A stretch of DNA of 64,000 nt, from contig NZ_VTPY01000003.1 in the NCBI RefSeq assembly GCF_008297955.1, forward strand, positions 806,001 to 870,000, read 5' to 3'. Below the pieces are notes generated by a model. The model did not search any database. It had not been told where the DNA came from and saw nothing but the letters and a program-made list of their open reading frames with translations. Position numbers and translations under genes: made by a program. Origin of the DNA: Billgrantia pellis. Its GTDB lineage: Bacteria > Pseudomonadota > Gammaproteobacteria > Pseudomonadales > Halomonadaceae. Below, piece by piece: positions 45,975-56,265 of this stretch. Every line of letters starts with the position of its first letter. Position 1 is the first letter of the stretch.

Positions 45975-48926
45975 ATGAGCGACTTTTCACCCGGCCAGCG
46001 CTGGATCAGCGACGGCGAGGCCGACCTGGGCCTGGGCACCATTCTCAGTTGCGATCACCGTAGCGTCACCGTACTGTTCGGCGCCAGCCAGGAGACCCGC
46101 ACCTACAGCAGTCGCCAGGCGCCCCTCACTCGGGTCGCTTTCGGCATCGGCGACCGTATCCTGTCTGCCGAGGGCTGGAGCCTGACCGTCGAGGACAGCA
46201 AGGAAGTCGACGGCCTCATCGTCTACATCGGCGAAGACGACCAGGGCGAGCTGCGCGAGCTGCCCGAGGCCCGCCTGGCCGACACCATGCAGTTCGACCA
46301 GGCCCGCGACCGCCTGCTCACCGGACAGGTCGACCGCAACGACTGGTTCGACCTGCGCTTCCGCACCCTGCATCATCATCACCGCATCGAGCAGAACCCC
46401 GCGCTGGGCCTGGCGGGGCCGCGCATCGACCTGATTCCGCACCAGCTCTACATTGCCGACGAGGTCGCCCGCCGCCACGCCCCGCGGGTGCTATTGGCCG
46501 ACGAGGTGGGGCTGGGGAAGACCATCGAGGCCGGCCTGATCCTGCACAGGCTACTGCTCACCGGCCGTGCCGAGCGGGCCTTGATCCTCGTGCCGGCGAG
46601 TCTCGTGCATCAATGGCTGGTAGAGCTGTTGCGCCGCTTCGCTCTCGAGGTGACGCTGCTTGACGAGCAGCAGAGCCTGGCCCAGGCCGAGAGCAATCCC
46701 TTCGAATCCGGTCAGTTGATTCTCGCCAGCCAGGAGTGGTTGTTCGCCAATCCGCATCGGCAGGAACAGGCCGCCGCCTGCGACTGGGATCTGCTGATCG
46801 TCGACGAGGCACACCATCTCGACTGGAGCGCCGAGCAGGTCGGCCCGGGTTACGCCTGCGTCGAACGCTTGGCAAGGGCCGTGCCGGGCTTGCTGTTGCT
46901 AACCGCCACCCCCGAGCAGATGGGGCTCGACAGTCATTTCGCCCGCTTGCGCCTGCTCGATCCGGATCGCTACCACAGCCTCGACGCCTTCCGTGAGGAG
47001 GAGCAGCACTATGTCGAGGTGGCCCAGGCGATCGACGCCCTGGAGCGCCTGCCCGATGGCGGCACCGCCGACTATGATGCGGTGGCCGCCGTGATCGGCG
47101 AACCCGACAGCCTGGCCCTGCTGAGCATCCTGTCCAATCCCGAGACCGGCGAGAGGCAGCAGGCCAGCGCCCGTACCCAACTGCGCGAGCAACTGCTCGA
47201 CCGCCACGGTACCGGCAGGGTGATGTTCCGCAATAGCCGCCGCCACGTGGGCGGCTTTCCCGAGCGCCACCTGCACCTGGCGTCGCTTCCGCTGCCTTCG
47301 GCCTACCGCCGCGTGCTACGCAAGCTCGAGCGCAATGAGGATTATCTCGACGAGTTGCTCATCGAGACCGGACTCGACCACCCCGATGGGCTCATCTACC
47401 CCGACGCCGTCTACCGGGCGCTCACCGATGACCCGCTCAACGCCGAACCCTGGTGGCAGATCGATCCACGCGTGACCTGGTTGCTGGAGCGCCTCAGCGA
47501 TACGGGAGAGCGGGGCTTCGCCGACGACAAGGTACTGGTAATCGCCCATCAGCGCGAGACCGCCCAGGGCTTGGCCGAAGCGCTGCGTGTGCTGGGTGGT
47601 GTGCACGCCCCGGTGTTCCATGAAGGGCTTACGCTAGTGGAGCGCGACCGTGCCGCGGCGGCCTTCGCCGACGAGGAGGAGGGCAGCCAGGTGCTGGTGT
47701 GTTCGGAGATCGGTTCCGAGGGGCGCAATTTCCAGTTTTGTCGGCACTTGGTGATGTTCGATCTACCGCAGCATCCCGATCAGCTCGAGCAGCGTATTGG
47801 TCGGCTCGACCGCATCGGACAGCGTCACGCGATCGAGATTCACGTGCCGCTGTTCGAGGCCAGCCCCGGCGAACGGCTGCTTCGCTGGTTTCACGAGGGC
47901 ATGGATGCCTTCGACGCCCCCCACGGGGTCGGCAATGAGCTGTTCGACGCCTTCGGCGATGCGCTGTCCGAAGCCCTGCTCGACGACGAAGCCCTGGACG
48001 AGGTGATCGCCGAGACCCGCGCCCTGTTCGAGGGCCGCCTGGCCCAGCGCAACGCCGGACGCAATCGTCTGCTGGAACTCAACGCCTGCCGCCCGGTGCG
48101 AGCCGAGGAAGTGGCCGCGGCAATCCGCGAGCTCGACGATGATCCGGCACTGCCGCGCTATCTGGATCAGGCGCTGGATATCTTCGGGGTCGACAGCCAG
48201 GAACTCGGCGGCGACCTACTGCTGCTGCAGCCGAGCCCGCAAATGCTTGACGGCCTGCCCGGGCTGGCCAAGGGCGAGGAGGGCTTCACCGCCACCCTGT
48301 CGCGCTCGCGCGCCCTGGCCCGTGACGACGTGCAGCGACTCTCCTGGGAGCACCCGCTGCTGCGCGAGGTGATGGGACGTATCCTCGATGGCACCATGGG
48401 CAACACCGCGCTGGCGCTGCTCAGGCACCCGGCAATCCCTGCCGGGCGGCTGATGGCCGAGCTGGTCTTTCGCACTTACTGCCCGGCGCCGAAGCGGCTG
48501 CACGTCAACCGCTTCCTGCCGCCCACCGCAGTGCGGGTACTGCTCGACGAGTCCGGCGCCGTGCTGACCGACAAGGTCTCGTTCACCGGGCTGTCGAAGA
48601 ACCTGCAAAAGGTCAGGAAGGCGATGGCACGCGATCTGATCCGCAGCCGCCACGACCAATTGCGGGGTTTGCTGATCCAGGGCGAAGAGGAAGCCGAGCG
48701 CGAGCTGCCGAGTATCGTCGAGTCCGCCCAGATCCGCATGCGACAAGCGCTCGATGCCGAGCTTGCCCGTCTGGAAGCACTGGCCCGGCTCAACCCGGCG
48801 GTGCGCGAGGAGGAACTCGAGGCCCTGCGCCGCGAACGGGGTGAGCTCGATGCGGCAATCGATGGAACCCGGCTTCGCCTGGATGCGGTACGGGTCATCG
48901 TCACGGTAGGCGAGGAAAGCCGCTGA
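45975..48926 (+). CDS. rapA: RNA polymerase-associated ATPase RapA
   Basis: The 983-residue Swi2/Snf2-family ATPase recycles stalled RNA polymerase after transcription. The N-terminus MSDFSPGQRWISDGEADLGL is the Tudor-like start of RapA. Helicase motifs: LLADEVGLGKTIEAGLIL (I), LIVDEAHHLDW (II, DEAH), LLLTATPEQMGLDSHFA (III), VCSEIGSEGRNFQFC and QRIGRLDRIGQRH (V, VI). The ATG at 45975 follows GAGG closely; the ATG at 45942 is less likely. Length is close to E. coli RapA (968). Confidence 0.97.
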   Translation: MSDFSPGQRWISDGEADLGLGTILSCDHRSVTVLFGASQETRTYSSRQAPLTRVAFGIGDRILSAEGWSLTVEDSKEVDGLIVYIGEDDQGELRELPEARLADTMQFDQARDRLLTGQVDRNDWFDLRFRTLHHHHRIEQNPALGLAGPRIDLIPHQLYIADEVARRHAPRVLLADEVGLGKTIEAGLILHRLLLTGRAERALILVPASLVHQWLVELLRRFALEVTLLDEQQSLAQAESNPFESGQLILASQEWLFANPHRQEQAAACDWDLLIVDEAHHLDWSAEQVGPGYACVERLARAVPGLLLLTATPEQMGLDSHFARLRLLDPDRYHSLDAFREEEQHYVEVAQAIDALERLPDGGTADYDAVAAVIGEPDSLALLSILSNPETGERQQASARTQLREQLLDRHGTGRVMFRNSRRHVGGFPERHLHLASLPLPSAYRRVLRKLERNEDYLDELLIETGLDHPDGLIYPDAVYRALTDDPLNAEPWWQIDPRVTWLLERLSDTGERGFADDKVLVIAHQRETAQGLAEALRVLGGVHAPVFHEGLTLVERDRAAAAFADEEEGSQVLVCSEIGSEGRNFQFCRHLVMFDLPQHPDQLEQRIGRLDRIGQRHAIEIHVPLFEASPGERLLRWFHEGMDAFDAPHGVGNELFDAFGDALSEALLDDEALDEVIAETRALFEGRLAQRNAGRNRLLELNACRPVRAEEVAAAIRELDDDPALPRYLDQALDIFGVDSQELGGDLLLLQPSPQMLDGLPGLAKGEEGFTATLSRSRALARDDVQRLSWEHPLLREVMGRILDGTMGNTALALLRHPAIPAGRLMAELVFRTYCPAPKRLHVNRFLPPTAVRVLLDESGAVLTDKVSFTGLSKNLQKVRKAMARDLIRSRHDQLRGLLIQGEEEAERELPSIVESAQIRMRQALDAELARLEALARLNPAVREEELEALRRERGELDAAIDGTRLRLDAVRVIVTVGEESR

Positions 48927-48959
48927 GCCGGCGTCCGGTAAGGGCGGGTACTGGGTGCA

Positions 48960-49871
48960 TTAGCGCTTACCGAGGATATTCGTCAGCGCCGCTTCAAGGG
49001 TCGGATAGCGGAATGTGAAGCCGGCCTCGAGCAACCGCGCCGGACGCATGTCGGCACCGGTCAGCAGCAGGCGCGCCATCTCGCCGAACGTCGCTTCGAG
49101 CACGAGTGCGGGTACCGGGAGCGGGGCCGGCCGATGCAGCAGGTGCGCCAGGGTGCGGGTGAATTCGGCGTTGGTCACCGGCCTGGGCGCGCTGCCGTTG
49201 AACGCTCCCTCGAGGTCGTCGCGTTCGAGCAGGAACAGAATCGCTTGCACCAGATCCTCGCGATGGATCCACGGCATGAACTGACGGCCATCACCGAAGC
49301 GCCCGCCGAGTCCCAGCTTGAACGGGGTCAGCATCTTTTCGAGGGAGCCGCCGCCTGCATCCAGCACTAATCCGGTGCGAAGCCGTACCACCCGAGTGCC
49401 GAAGTCGGCTGCTTCCTTGGCCGTATCTTCCCAGCGCTTGCACAGGCGGTGAGCGAACTCGTCGTGAGGCGGGGTCGCCTCGGTGACCTCGCGGTCGCCC
49501 TGATCGCCGTAGTAGCCCATGGCCGACCCCGACACCATGACGCGGGGCGGCACACCGCTGGCCTGTGCCAGCTGTTCGCAAAGAATCACCAGGTCACGGG
49601 TGACGTTGATCCGCGAGTCGACCAACCGCTGCTTCTGGCTGGCGGTCCAGCGATGCGCGGCGATCGGCTCGCCGGCCAGATTGACGATGGCCTGGGGCGA
49701 AGCGTCGACGAAATCGAGCACCGAGCGACGAATGTCGACGCCTCCGGGCAACCTGTGCCTGGCGGCATCCGGCTCACGAGAAACGACCTGGAGACGATGC
49801 CCTGCCTCCTTGAGCCGCTGACACAGCCGCTGGCCGACGAAACCGCTGCCCCCGGTAATGAGTACACGCAT
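48960..49871 (-). CDS. NAD(P)-dependent epimerase family protein (TIGR01777/YfcH type)
   Basis: The 303-residue protein opens MRVLITGGSGFVGQRLCQRL, a Rossmann dinucleotide site, and has DFVDASPQAIVNLAGEPIA, VSGSAMGYYGDQGD (catalytic YxxxD region) and the C-terminal RPARLLEAGFTFRYPTLE stretch typical of TIGR01777. Members, including YfcH, resemble sugar epimerases but have no proven reaction; some are labelled cell-division inhibitor SulA by mistake. It is divergent from the CbiX-like gene; TATACA and TGTACA lie between them. Confidence 0.88.
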   Translation of the reverse strand: MRVLITGGSGFVGQRLCQRLKEAGHRLQVVSREPDAARHRLPGGVDIRRSVLDFVDASPQAIVNLAGEPIAAHRWTASQKQRLVDSRINVTRDLVILCEQLAQASGVPPRVMVSGSAMGYYGDQGDREVTEATPPHDEFAHRLCKRWEDTAKEAADFGTRVVRLRTGLVLDAGGGSLEKMLTPFKLGLGGRFGDGRQFMPWIHREDLVQAILFLLERDDLEGAFNGSAPRPVTNAEFTRTLAHLLHRPAPLPVPALVLEATFGEMARLLLTGADMRPARLLEAGFTFRYPTLEAALTNILGKR

Positions 49872-49906
49872 TGCTGCCCCCTCTCTCGACTGCCGTCCCG
49901 CCTGGT

Positions 49907-49923
49907 TATACAGCCTTTGTACA
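49907..49923. promoter_or_regulatory. Two TATACA/TGTACA half-sites upstream of cbiX
   Basis: TATACA (49907-49912) and TGTACA (49918-49923) are 5 bp apart in the divergent promoter region. They resemble the half-sites of the operator at 50400-50423 but not its 12-bp spacing, so a role for the same regulator is only possible. Confidence 0.35.
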
Positions 49924-50002
49924 TCTTTGCTATTCTAATGGAAACATGGCGCCCTTGCGCTGCTTGCCTTTCATCCGGCCATTGCCCCGATGGAGAATGC
50001 AC

Positions 50003-50383
50003 ATGACCTATGGCCTGATCCTGCTGGCTCACGGATCCAGCGATCCCAAGTGGCGCGCTCCTTTTGCGCAACTCCACGAAGCGTTGGCCGCGCGTCTGCA
50101 GACTCCGCTGCAACTGGCCTACATGGAACTCAGCGAGCCCTCGCTCGAGACGGCCGTGGCCGAGCTATCGGCCTCCGGCATCCAGCGTGCTGAGATCCTG
50201 CCGTTGTTCTTCGCCGCCGGCCGCCACTTGCGCCGTGACGTGCCCGCTCAAGTGGAAGCGCTACGTGCCGCTCATCCCCACATGGCGCTGACGCTGCTGC
50301 CGCCGGTCGGCGAACATCCCGCCTTCGTCGATGCCCTGGCCGCCGTGATCGCCGAGCAAGCCGGCGACGCATTGTCGACTTGA
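50003..50383 (+). CDS. CbiX/SirB-like sirohydrochlorin chelatase
   Basis: The short, 126-residue chelatase has the N-terminal MTYGLILLAHGSSDPKW with the catalytic His of the HGSxD motif, and FFAAGRHLRRDVPAQ with the second His region. CbiX-short enzymes insert cobalt or iron into sirohydrochlorin for cobalamin or siroheme synthesis. GGAG is 7 bp before the ATG at 50003. It lies directly upstream of a LitR/CarH-like regulator, consistent with a link to corrinoid metabolism. The metal cannot be deduced. Confidence 0.85.
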   Translation: MTYGLILLAHGSSDPKWRAPFAQLHEALAARLQTPLQLAYMELSEPSLETAVAELSASGIQRAEILPLFFAAGRHLRRDVPAQVEALRAAHPHMALTLLPPVGEHPAFVDALAAVIAEQAGDALST

Positions 50384-50399
50384 AGCGATCACATTCGTT

Positions 50400-50423
50400 G
50401 TACATGACTCGTTTAGCGTACAA
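50400..50423. promoter_or_regulatory. Candidate LitR/PplR-type operator
   Basis: TGTACA (50400-50405), 12 bp, then CGTACA (50418-50423). This differs at one position from the motif T(G/A)TACA-N12-TGTA(C/T)A that I recall for class II LitR (PplR) proteins of Pseudomonas putida. TACAAT at 50420-50425 could be the -10 box of the MerR gene, so the operator would overlap its promoter. Confidence 0.55.
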
Positions 50424-50509
50424 TATTTCCCGGCGACGAGCCTGACGGCGCGCAGGCCGCCACTCCCGCGCTGCGCAAAAGCCACGACCCACGAGAGGCA
50501 GAGGCGAGC

Positions 50510-51424
50510 ATGACCGACAAGGCGCCCCACCCGGCCGACACGCCGCTCTATCCGATCCGCGAGGTGTCACGTATCACCGGGGTCAACTCGGTCACGCTGC
50601 GTGCCTGGGAGCGCCGCTATGGCCTGATCCGCCCCCAACGCACCCCCAAGGGGCATCGACTGTATGCCCACGAGGACATCGAGCGCGTCGAGCGCATCCT
50701 GCAATGGCTCGGGCGCGGCGTGCCCGTCAGCCAAGTCAGGGAACTGCTCGACCAGCCTGAAGCGGCGCCCACGCCCATTCCCGCCAGCGGCGACTGGCCC
50801 AGCCAACAGCGCCAGCTCATCGCCGCCATCGAGGCGCTGGATCTGGGTCAGTTGGAAGTGCTGTTCAATCAGAGCCTGGCGCTCTATCCGGTATCCGTTT
50901 GCCTGTCGGAGTTGTGGCAACCCGCCGTGCGCGAACTCGAGGAGCGCTGGTCGGACCAGCTCGGCGCAGCGCTGCAGCGCCGCTGCCTGGAAGCCTTTTT
51001 GCGCACGCGCATCGGCATTCGTCTTCATCATGCCAACCAGTGCCTCAAGGGACCGACGCTGCTGGTCGCCCCGCTGCCCGACGATCCGGGGCCGCTATGG
51101 CTGCTGCTGGCCGCCCTGGCAGCCAGCGACGCCGGTTACCGCATCCAGTTGCTGGACACCGCACTGCCGTTCGGCGAGCTGCCGCTGGCGGTAGAGCGAT
51201 TCGGGGCCGGCGCTCTGCTGCTGGTCAGCGGCCGCGCCGAGCGGGCCGACCTGGTGCGCCGCCAGCTGCCGCGATTGGCGGAACAACTCGACGCCCCCCT
51301 CGGCCTGTGCGGGCCGGTGGCGCGCATTCGCGGCAATGTGCTGGCCGACAGCCTGGTGGAGCTACTGGGTGATGACCTGCCCTTGGCCATGACCCGCCTG
51401 CGTTCCTTGATCCATGACGCATGA
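50510..51424 (+). CDS. MerR-family regulator, LitR/CarH-like, apparently lacking B12 ligands
   Basis: The 304-residue protein has an N-terminal MerR helix-turn-helix (YPIREVSRITGVNSVTLRAW, ERRYGLIRPQRTPKGHRLY), then a four-helix part and a C-terminal Rossmann-like domain in the order of CarH/LitR photoreceptors. In CarH, cobalamin is held by a His in ExHxxG and one in an EH motif after W. The matching places here read DDPGPLW (residues 191-197) and, after Arg146-Trp147, QRR (156-158), so both histidines seem absent. It may act as a B12-independent regulator. A matching operator lies upstream. No photolyase gene is seen nearby. Confidence 0.8.
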   Translation: MTDKAPHPADTPLYPIREVSRITGVNSVTLRAWERRYGLIRPQRTPKGHRLYAHEDIERVERILQWLGRGVPVSQVRELLDQPEAAPTPIPASGDWPSQQRQLIAAIEALDLGQLEVLFNQSLALYPVSVCLSELWQPAVRELEERWSDQLGAALQRRCLEAFLRTRIGIRLHHANQCLKGPTLLVAPLPDDPGPLWLLLAALAASDAGYRIQLLDTALPFGELPLAVERFGAGALLLVSGRAERADLVRRQLPRLAEQLDAPLGLCGPVARIRGNVLADSLVELLGDDLPLAMTRLRSLIHDA

Positions 51425-51525
51425 CGACGCCCGTCACGAGGCCACCGCTCATGCGTATGCCGATGTGTTTCGGAAAGCTCCGGCGGAAACTGTTGCACGT
51501 AGAGGATGCGGGCCGCTGCAGCCGG

Positions 51526-53391
51526 TCATGTCAAGGGCTCGGGTCGCAATACCAGTTCCGGCTGTTGACCCGCCACCTGCACCTGCCACTGCGCCTCGAT
51601 TGCCGCGGCCGGCCCCGGTCGCGCATAGAGGAAGCCCTGCACCAGCCGGCAACCGGCCTGTTGCAGGAAATCCAGCTGTCCTTGTGTCTCCACCCCTTCG
51701 GCCACCACGTCCAATCCCAGTCCGCGCGCCATTGCCAGCACGGCGCTGACGATGGCGGCATCGGCCGGGTCGTCGGGCAGCGAACGGATGAAGGCGCGGT
51801 CGAGCTTGAGCTTGTCCAGTGGCAAGTTCTTGAGATAGCTGAGCGATGAATAGCCCATGCCGAAGTCGTCGATCGCGATACGGTGCCCACGTGCACGAAG
51901 CGCCTCGAGGCGCGGCACGATATCGCCGGCGCGCTCGTCAAGCAGCACCGATTCCGTCAGTTCCAGGCCAAGCTGGGCAGGAGCGATGCCGTGCCGCGCC
52001 AGCCCCGCCGAGAGCGCCGTTTCCAATTCGCCCTGAAACATCTGGATCGCCGAGATATTGATCCATACCGGCAAGGCCGGCATGCCCAGCTCGCGCCAGC
52101 GTGCCATCTGGGCCAGTGTCTCGTCGACCACCCAATTGCCCAGTGGCCCCATCAGGCCATGCCGCTCCGCCAGGGGAATGAAGTCGCCGGGCGATACCAT
52201 GCCATATTCCGGATGGCGCCAGCGCAGCAGCGCCTCCATGCCGACCACGGCGCCATCGCTGATGCGATGCTGAGTCTGATAATGCAATTCGAGTTGGTCG
52301 CCGTTGGCCAGGGCATCGCGCAGGCCATAGACGAGCGTCATGTGCGGTGAATTCTGCACATCCAGAGCCGGGCGAAACCGTTGACTGACATTGCGTCCAT
52401 GACGCTTGGCCGAATAGAGCGCCGACTCTAGCCGCTGGAACAACACGCCGGACTCCTTGCCATCCTCCGGAGCGCGGCAGCTACCGATGGAGAGCCCCAG
52501 GCGCAGCGGTTTGTTGCCCAGCTCGAAGGGCTCGCCCATGTGCTGGCGCAATCCGGCAACCCAGTTTTCGTGATCATCGAACGTCGTGGTGCGTATCGCC
52601 AGGAACTCGTCGCCACCCAGGCGACCCACCACGCCGCCGGCAATGTGGCGCGCCAGGCGCTGGCCGAATCGTGCCAGCAGGCGATCGCCCTGTTCCACGC
52701 CGAGGCTGTCGTTAACCGATTTGAAGCCATCGATGTCGATGATCGCCATGTCCAGGCTCTCGCCTGCCCGCAAGTGCCGTAGACGCGAGGTCATCAGGTC
52801 GTGAAGACGACGACGGTTGGGGAGTCCGGTGAGAGGGTCCTCGAAACCGATGCGTCGAAGATCCTGCTCGCGCGCCTTGTGAACGGAGATGTCGGTAAAC
52901 GTACCGACATAGTGAGTGATGCGTCCACGACTGTCGGTGATTGCCTTGATTCGCAGCCATTCGGGGAACTCGTCGCCTTGCTTGCGCCGGTTCCAGATTT
53001 CGCCTTCCCAGCGCCCCTTGCTCTGCAGGGTCTGCCAGAAGCGCTTGAAGAATGCCGTATCGTGACGTGCCGCAGCCAGGTTGGTGGCGTTGAGGCCGCG
53101 CACCTCCTCCTCGGTGAAGCCGGTGATGCGCGTGAAGGCGGGATTCACGGCGAGAATGTGGTTATCGGCATCGGTGATCTGTACGCCCTCCTCGGAGAGC
53201 ATCAAGGCTTGCTGCATCAGATCGGCATGCTCACGGTCGCGCCTCACCTGCCGCCATACGTCCACGATCCCCAGCGCCACGACGCCGATTGCGACCATGC
53301 GCAGGGCTGGGCTGGGCAGCCAGATGCAGGCCGTCAATGCTGCCAGGGCAGCCCAGACGAGCGGGCGATTGGTCGCAATGGATGACCGCAT
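51526..53391 (-). CDS. Membrane PAS-GGDEF-EAL cyclic-di-GMP protein
   Basis: The 621-residue protein has two N-terminal hydrophobic segments ([16 protein letters not shown] and [15 protein letters not shown]), a PAS domain ([20 protein letters not shown]), a GGDEF domain ([18 protein letters not shown]) and an EAL domain ([12 protein letters not shown]). All usual EAL catalytic residues can be seen: EALLRW, the Asn in [26 protein letters not shown] and VAEGVET. The GGDEF signature is complete but no RxxD inhibitory site precedes it. It may both make and break c-di-GMP. The start at 53391 begins [11 protein letters not shown]; an upstream frame adds 31 residues. Confidence 0.88.
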   Translation of the reverse strand: MRSSIATNRPLVWAALAALTACIWLPSPALRMVAIGVVALGIVDVWRQVRRDREHADLMQQALMLSEEGVQITDADNHILAVNPAFTRITGFTEEEVRGLNATNLAAARHDTAFFKRFWQTLQSKGRWEGEIWNRRKQGDEFPEWLRIKAITDSRGRITHYVGTFTDISVHKAREQDLRRIGFEDPLTGLPNRRRLHDLMTSRLRHLRAGESLDMAIIDIDGFKSVNDSLGVEQGDRLLARFGQRLARHIAGGVVGRLGGDEFLAIRTTTFDDHENWVAGLRQHMGEPFELGNKPLRLGLSIGSCRAPEDGKESGVLFQRLESALYSAKRHGRNVSQRFRPALDVQNSPHMTLVYGLRDALANGDQLELHYQTQHRISDGAVVGMEALLRWRHPEYGMVSPGDFIPLAERHGLMGPLGNWVVDETLAQMARWRELGMPALPVWINISAIQMFQGELETALSAGLARHGIAPAQLGLELTESVLLDERAGDIVPRLEALRARGHRIAIDDFGMGYSSLSYLKNLPLDKLKLDRAFIRSLPDDPADAAIVSAVLAMARGLGLDVVAEGVETQGQLDFLQQAGCRLVQGFLYARPGPAAAIEAQWQVQVAGQQPELVLRPEPLT

Positions 53392-53642
53392 GTAAGACCC
53401 CGGTAAATCGATTGGTAAAGTACGACAGCACGCCCATGCGAAGCATCGACCCTGCCCAGAAATATCGACACAAAGAGCCGACACTTTAATCGCTAGCCAC
53501 TACCGCGTCATGCCTGACGTGCAATCGCGAGCCTCGGCCAGTAGACTAGGCAGGGCCGCCCGGGCGGGTCGGCCGTCAGTGCCATGCCGCATTCGCATTG
53601 CGCGCGGGAGGGCCCACAACAACTGCGACTCGGAACGACTCA

Positions 53643-54158
53643 GTGACCAAGCAACACTCTTTCGAACGCGAAGAACTGCTGGCATGTAGCCGCGGTGAAC
53701 TCTTCGGTCCCGGCAATGCCCAGTTGCCGGCGCCCAACATGTTGATGCTCGACCGCATCACGCGCATCCATGAACAGGGCGGCCAGTTCAACAAGGGCGA
53801 GCTGATCGCCGAGCTGGATATCCACCCCGACCTTTGGTTCTTTGATTGCCATTTCCCCGGCGATCCGGTAATGCCCGGGTGCCTGGGACTGGATGCCATG
53901 TGGCAGCTGGTAGGCTTCTACCTGGGCTGGCTCGGCCATCCCGGGCGCGGTCGTGCGCTGGGCTGCGGTGAAGTGAAGTTCACCGGCCAGATCCTGCCCG
54001 AGGCCGAGAAGGTTACCTATCATATCAATATCAAGCGCATCATTACCCGGCGCCTGATTCTGGGCATCGCCGACGGCACCGTCTCGGTCGATGGCCGCGA
54101 TATCTACCAGGCCCACGACCTGCGCGTCGGCCTGTTCACCTCTACCGCGAATTTCTGA
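53643..54158 (+). CDS. fabA: 3-hydroxydecanoyl-ACP dehydratase/isomerase
   Basis: FabA introduces the cis double bond into unsaturated fatty acids in the cytoplasm. The 171-residue protein has catalytic His70 ([16 protein letters not shown]) and Asp84 ([18 protein letters not shown]). The start is GTG at 53643, giving [20 protein letters not shown]; the open frame adds 15 residues not seen in the family. It is 14 bp upstream of fabB, forming the classic fabAB operon. Confidence 0.97.
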   Translation: MTKQHSFEREELLACSRGELFGPGNAQLPAPNMLMLDRITRIHEQGGQFNKGELIAELDIHPDLWFFDCHFPGDPVMPGCLGLDAMWQLVGFYLGWLGHPGRGRALGCGEVKFTGQILPEAEKVTYHINIKRIITRRLILGIADGTVSVDGRDIYQAHDLRVGLFTSTANF

Positions 54159-54172
54159 AACAGGAGGCTCCC

Positions 54173-55390
54173 ATGCGACGAGTGGTAGTCACCGGCCTGG
54201 GCATCGTGTCCTGCTTGGGCAACGACGCACAATCGGTCGTCGAAGCGCTCCGGAGCGGGCGCTCGGGCATTCGCTTCAAGGAGGAATACGCCGAGCGCGG
54301 CTTTCGTAGCCAGGTCGCCGGGGTCGTGGATATCGATCTGGATGCGCTGGTCGATCGCAAGCTGCGTCGTTTCATGGGCGACGCGGCGGCCTATGCATAT
54401 GTCAGCATGGCTCAGGCCATCGAGGATGCCGGCCTCTCTCCCGAGCAGATTTCCAGCGAGCGCATCGGCCTGATCGCCGGCTCCGGTGGCGCGTCCAGCG
54501 CCAACCAGGTCGAGGCCGCCGACGTCATGCGCGAGAAGGGCCTGCGTCGGGTCGGCCCCTATCGGGTTACACGCACCATGGGCAGCACCGTGTCCGCGTG
54601 CCTTGCCACCCCGTTCCGGATCAAGGGCGTCAACTATTCCATCTCCTCGGCCTGCGCCACCTCGGCGCACTGCATCGGCAGTGCCATGGAACAGATCCAG
54701 ATGGGCAAGCAGGACGTCGTCTTCGCCGGTGGCGGCGAGGAGGAGCACTGGACCCTATCATGCCTGTTCGATGCCATGGGCGCCCTGTCCACTCAGTGCA
54801 ACGAAATGCCCGAGAAGGCTTCACGGCCCTATGACAAGACGCGCGATGGCTTCGTCATCGCCGGCGGCGGCGGCATGCTGGTGCTCGAGGAGCTCGAGCA
54901 TGCCAAGGCACGCGGCGCGAAGATCTATGCCGAACTGGTCGGCTACGGCGCCACCTCGGATGGCTACGACATGGTCGCGCCTTCCGGCGAGGGCGCGGCA
55001 CGCTGCATGCGCCAAGCCATGGCCACCGTCGACGGCAAGGTCGACTACATCAACACTCACGGCACCTCGACACCGGTGGGTGACGTGGCCGAGTTGCGGG
55101 CGATCCGCGAGGTCTTCGGCGACAGCACGCCGCCGATGAGTTCCACCAAGTCATTGACCGGCCACTCCCTGGGCGCCACCGGCGTGCAGGAGACCATCTA
55201 CTCGCTGTTGATGATGGAGCACAGCTTCATTGCAGCCTCGGCCAACGTCGAGGAACTCGACGATCAGGCCGCGGGGTTCGATATCGTGACTCGCCGCCGC
55301 GACGATGTCAGCGTCGAACGGGTGCTCTCCAACAGCTTCGGCTTCGGTGGCACCAACGCCTGCCTGGTACTGCAGCGCTATCGCGACTGA
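54173..55390 (+). CDS. fabB: 3-oxoacyl-ACP synthase I
   Basis: The 405-residue condensing enzyme elongates unsaturated acyl chains. The Cys-His-His triad is Cys161 ([13 protein letters not shown]), His296 ([12 protein letters not shown]) and His331 ([12 protein letters not shown]). [18 protein letters not shown] is the usual start, with AGGAGG 6 bp before the ATG. It is followed by an efficient-looking terminator at 55416-55440. Confidence 0.98.
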   Translation: MRRVVVTGLGIVSCLGNDAQSVVEALRSGRSGIRFKEEYAERGFRSQVAGVVDIDLDALVDRKLRRFMGDAAAYAYVSMAQAIEDAGLSPEQISSERIGLIAGSGGASSANQVEAADVMREKGLRRVGPYRVTRTMGSTVSACLATPFRIKGVNYSISSACATSAHCIGSAMEQIQMGKQDVVFAGGGEEEHWTLSCLFDAMGALSTQCNEMPEKASRPYDKTRDGFVIAGGGGMLVLEELEHAKARGAKIYAELVGYGATSDGYDMVAPSGEGAARCMRQAMATVDGKVDYINTHGTSTPVGDVAELRAIREVFGDSTPPMSSTKSLTGHSLGATGVQETIYSLLMMEHSFIAASANVEELDDQAAGFDIVTRRRDDVSVERVLSNSFGFGGTNACLVLQRYRD

Positions 55391-55415
55391 GCGGCGCCGA
55401 CAGCGATACCACGAT

Positions 55416-55440
55416 AAGGGCGCCCCATGGGGCGCCCTTT
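55416..55440 (+). terminator. Terminator of fabAB
   Basis: AAGGGCGCC (55416-55424) and GGCGCCCTT (55431-55439) with the inner CCATGG as loop, then TTTACTTT. A long self-complementary stem 25 bp after the fabB stop. Confidence 0.85.
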
Positions 55441-55503
55441 ACTTTCCCTCCCAGGCGCGAATCCGTCAGATGGCTTCGCAGCCCACCAGCGTGACGATCC
55501 CAC

Positions 55504-56265
55504 TCAAGCGTTGGTATTCGGCTCGATCGCCGGCTTGGCGACGGCAGGCCGCGGCACTTCCGAAATCTCGGCCAGGCGTGCCTCGATCCACGCCTCGGTT
55601 GCAACCAGCACCTCCTCCGGTGTGCGTCCGATCGTTTCGATCGGCTCGCCCACCACCACGTTGAGTTCCCCGGGATTTTTCACCCAATGACGCCCCGGCC
55701 AGCGCTCTCCGGCATTATGCGCCACCGGCACCACCGGCACGCCCGCGCGACAGGCGATGACGGCACCGCTCTTGTTGTAGCGGCGTCGCTGCCCCGGCGA
55801 CACCCGCGTTCCTTCGGGAAAGATCAGCACCGTCAGTCCCTCCTGAAGCCGCGCCACGCCCTGGGACAACACCTGTCGCATGGCCCGTGCCGGCTTCGAA
55901 CGGTCGAGGGCAATGGGATGCAACAGGCGTAGGCCCCAGCCAAAAATCGGGATGCGCAACAGCTCCTGCTTGAGCACCGTGCAGACCGGAGGCTTGAGGA
56001 TCTGCAGATAGATCGTTTCCCATTCGCACTGATGGTTGGCCAGGATCACACACGGCCCCGAAGGCAGGCGCTCCCGTCCCTGGATGCGATAGCGAACGCC
56101 ACAGGTCCAGCGGAACCAAGCGGTAATGAAATGATTGTAGAGATTGAGCAGGCGATAGCGGGATCGCAGCGGCAGCAGCGGTGCCACAGGCAGGAAGAGA
56201 ATCCCGCTGATGAGGATGGCCAGAAAATAACCTAAGTAAAACAGCAGACTGCGCAACACGTTCAT
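55504..56265 (-). CDS. plsC: 1-acyl-sn-glycerol-3-phosphate acyltransferase
   Basis: The 253-residue inner-membrane enzyme makes phosphatidic acid from lysophosphatidic acid. It has an N-terminal helix (SLLFYLGYFLAILISGILFL) and the acyltransferase motifs ANHQCEWETIYL and LIFPEGTRVSPG. The first motif is HX4E instead of the usual HX4D; my recollection is that a branch of bacterial PlsC proteins has this form. The ATG at 56265 overlaps the stop of the upstream gene (ATGA), so the two are translationally coupled. Confidence 0.88.
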   Translation of the reverse strand: MNVLRSLLFYLGYFLAILISGILFLPVAPLLPLRSRYRLLNLYNHFITAWFRWTCGVRYRIQGRERLPSGPCVILANHQCEWETIYLQILKPPVCTVLKQELLRIPIFGWGLRLLHPIALDRSKPARAMRQVLSQGVARLQEGLTVLIFPEGTRVSPGQRRRYNKSGAVIACRAGVPVVPVAHNAGERWPGRHWVKNPGELNVVVGEPIETIGRTPEEVLVATEAWIEARLAEISEVPRPAVAKPAIEPNTNA

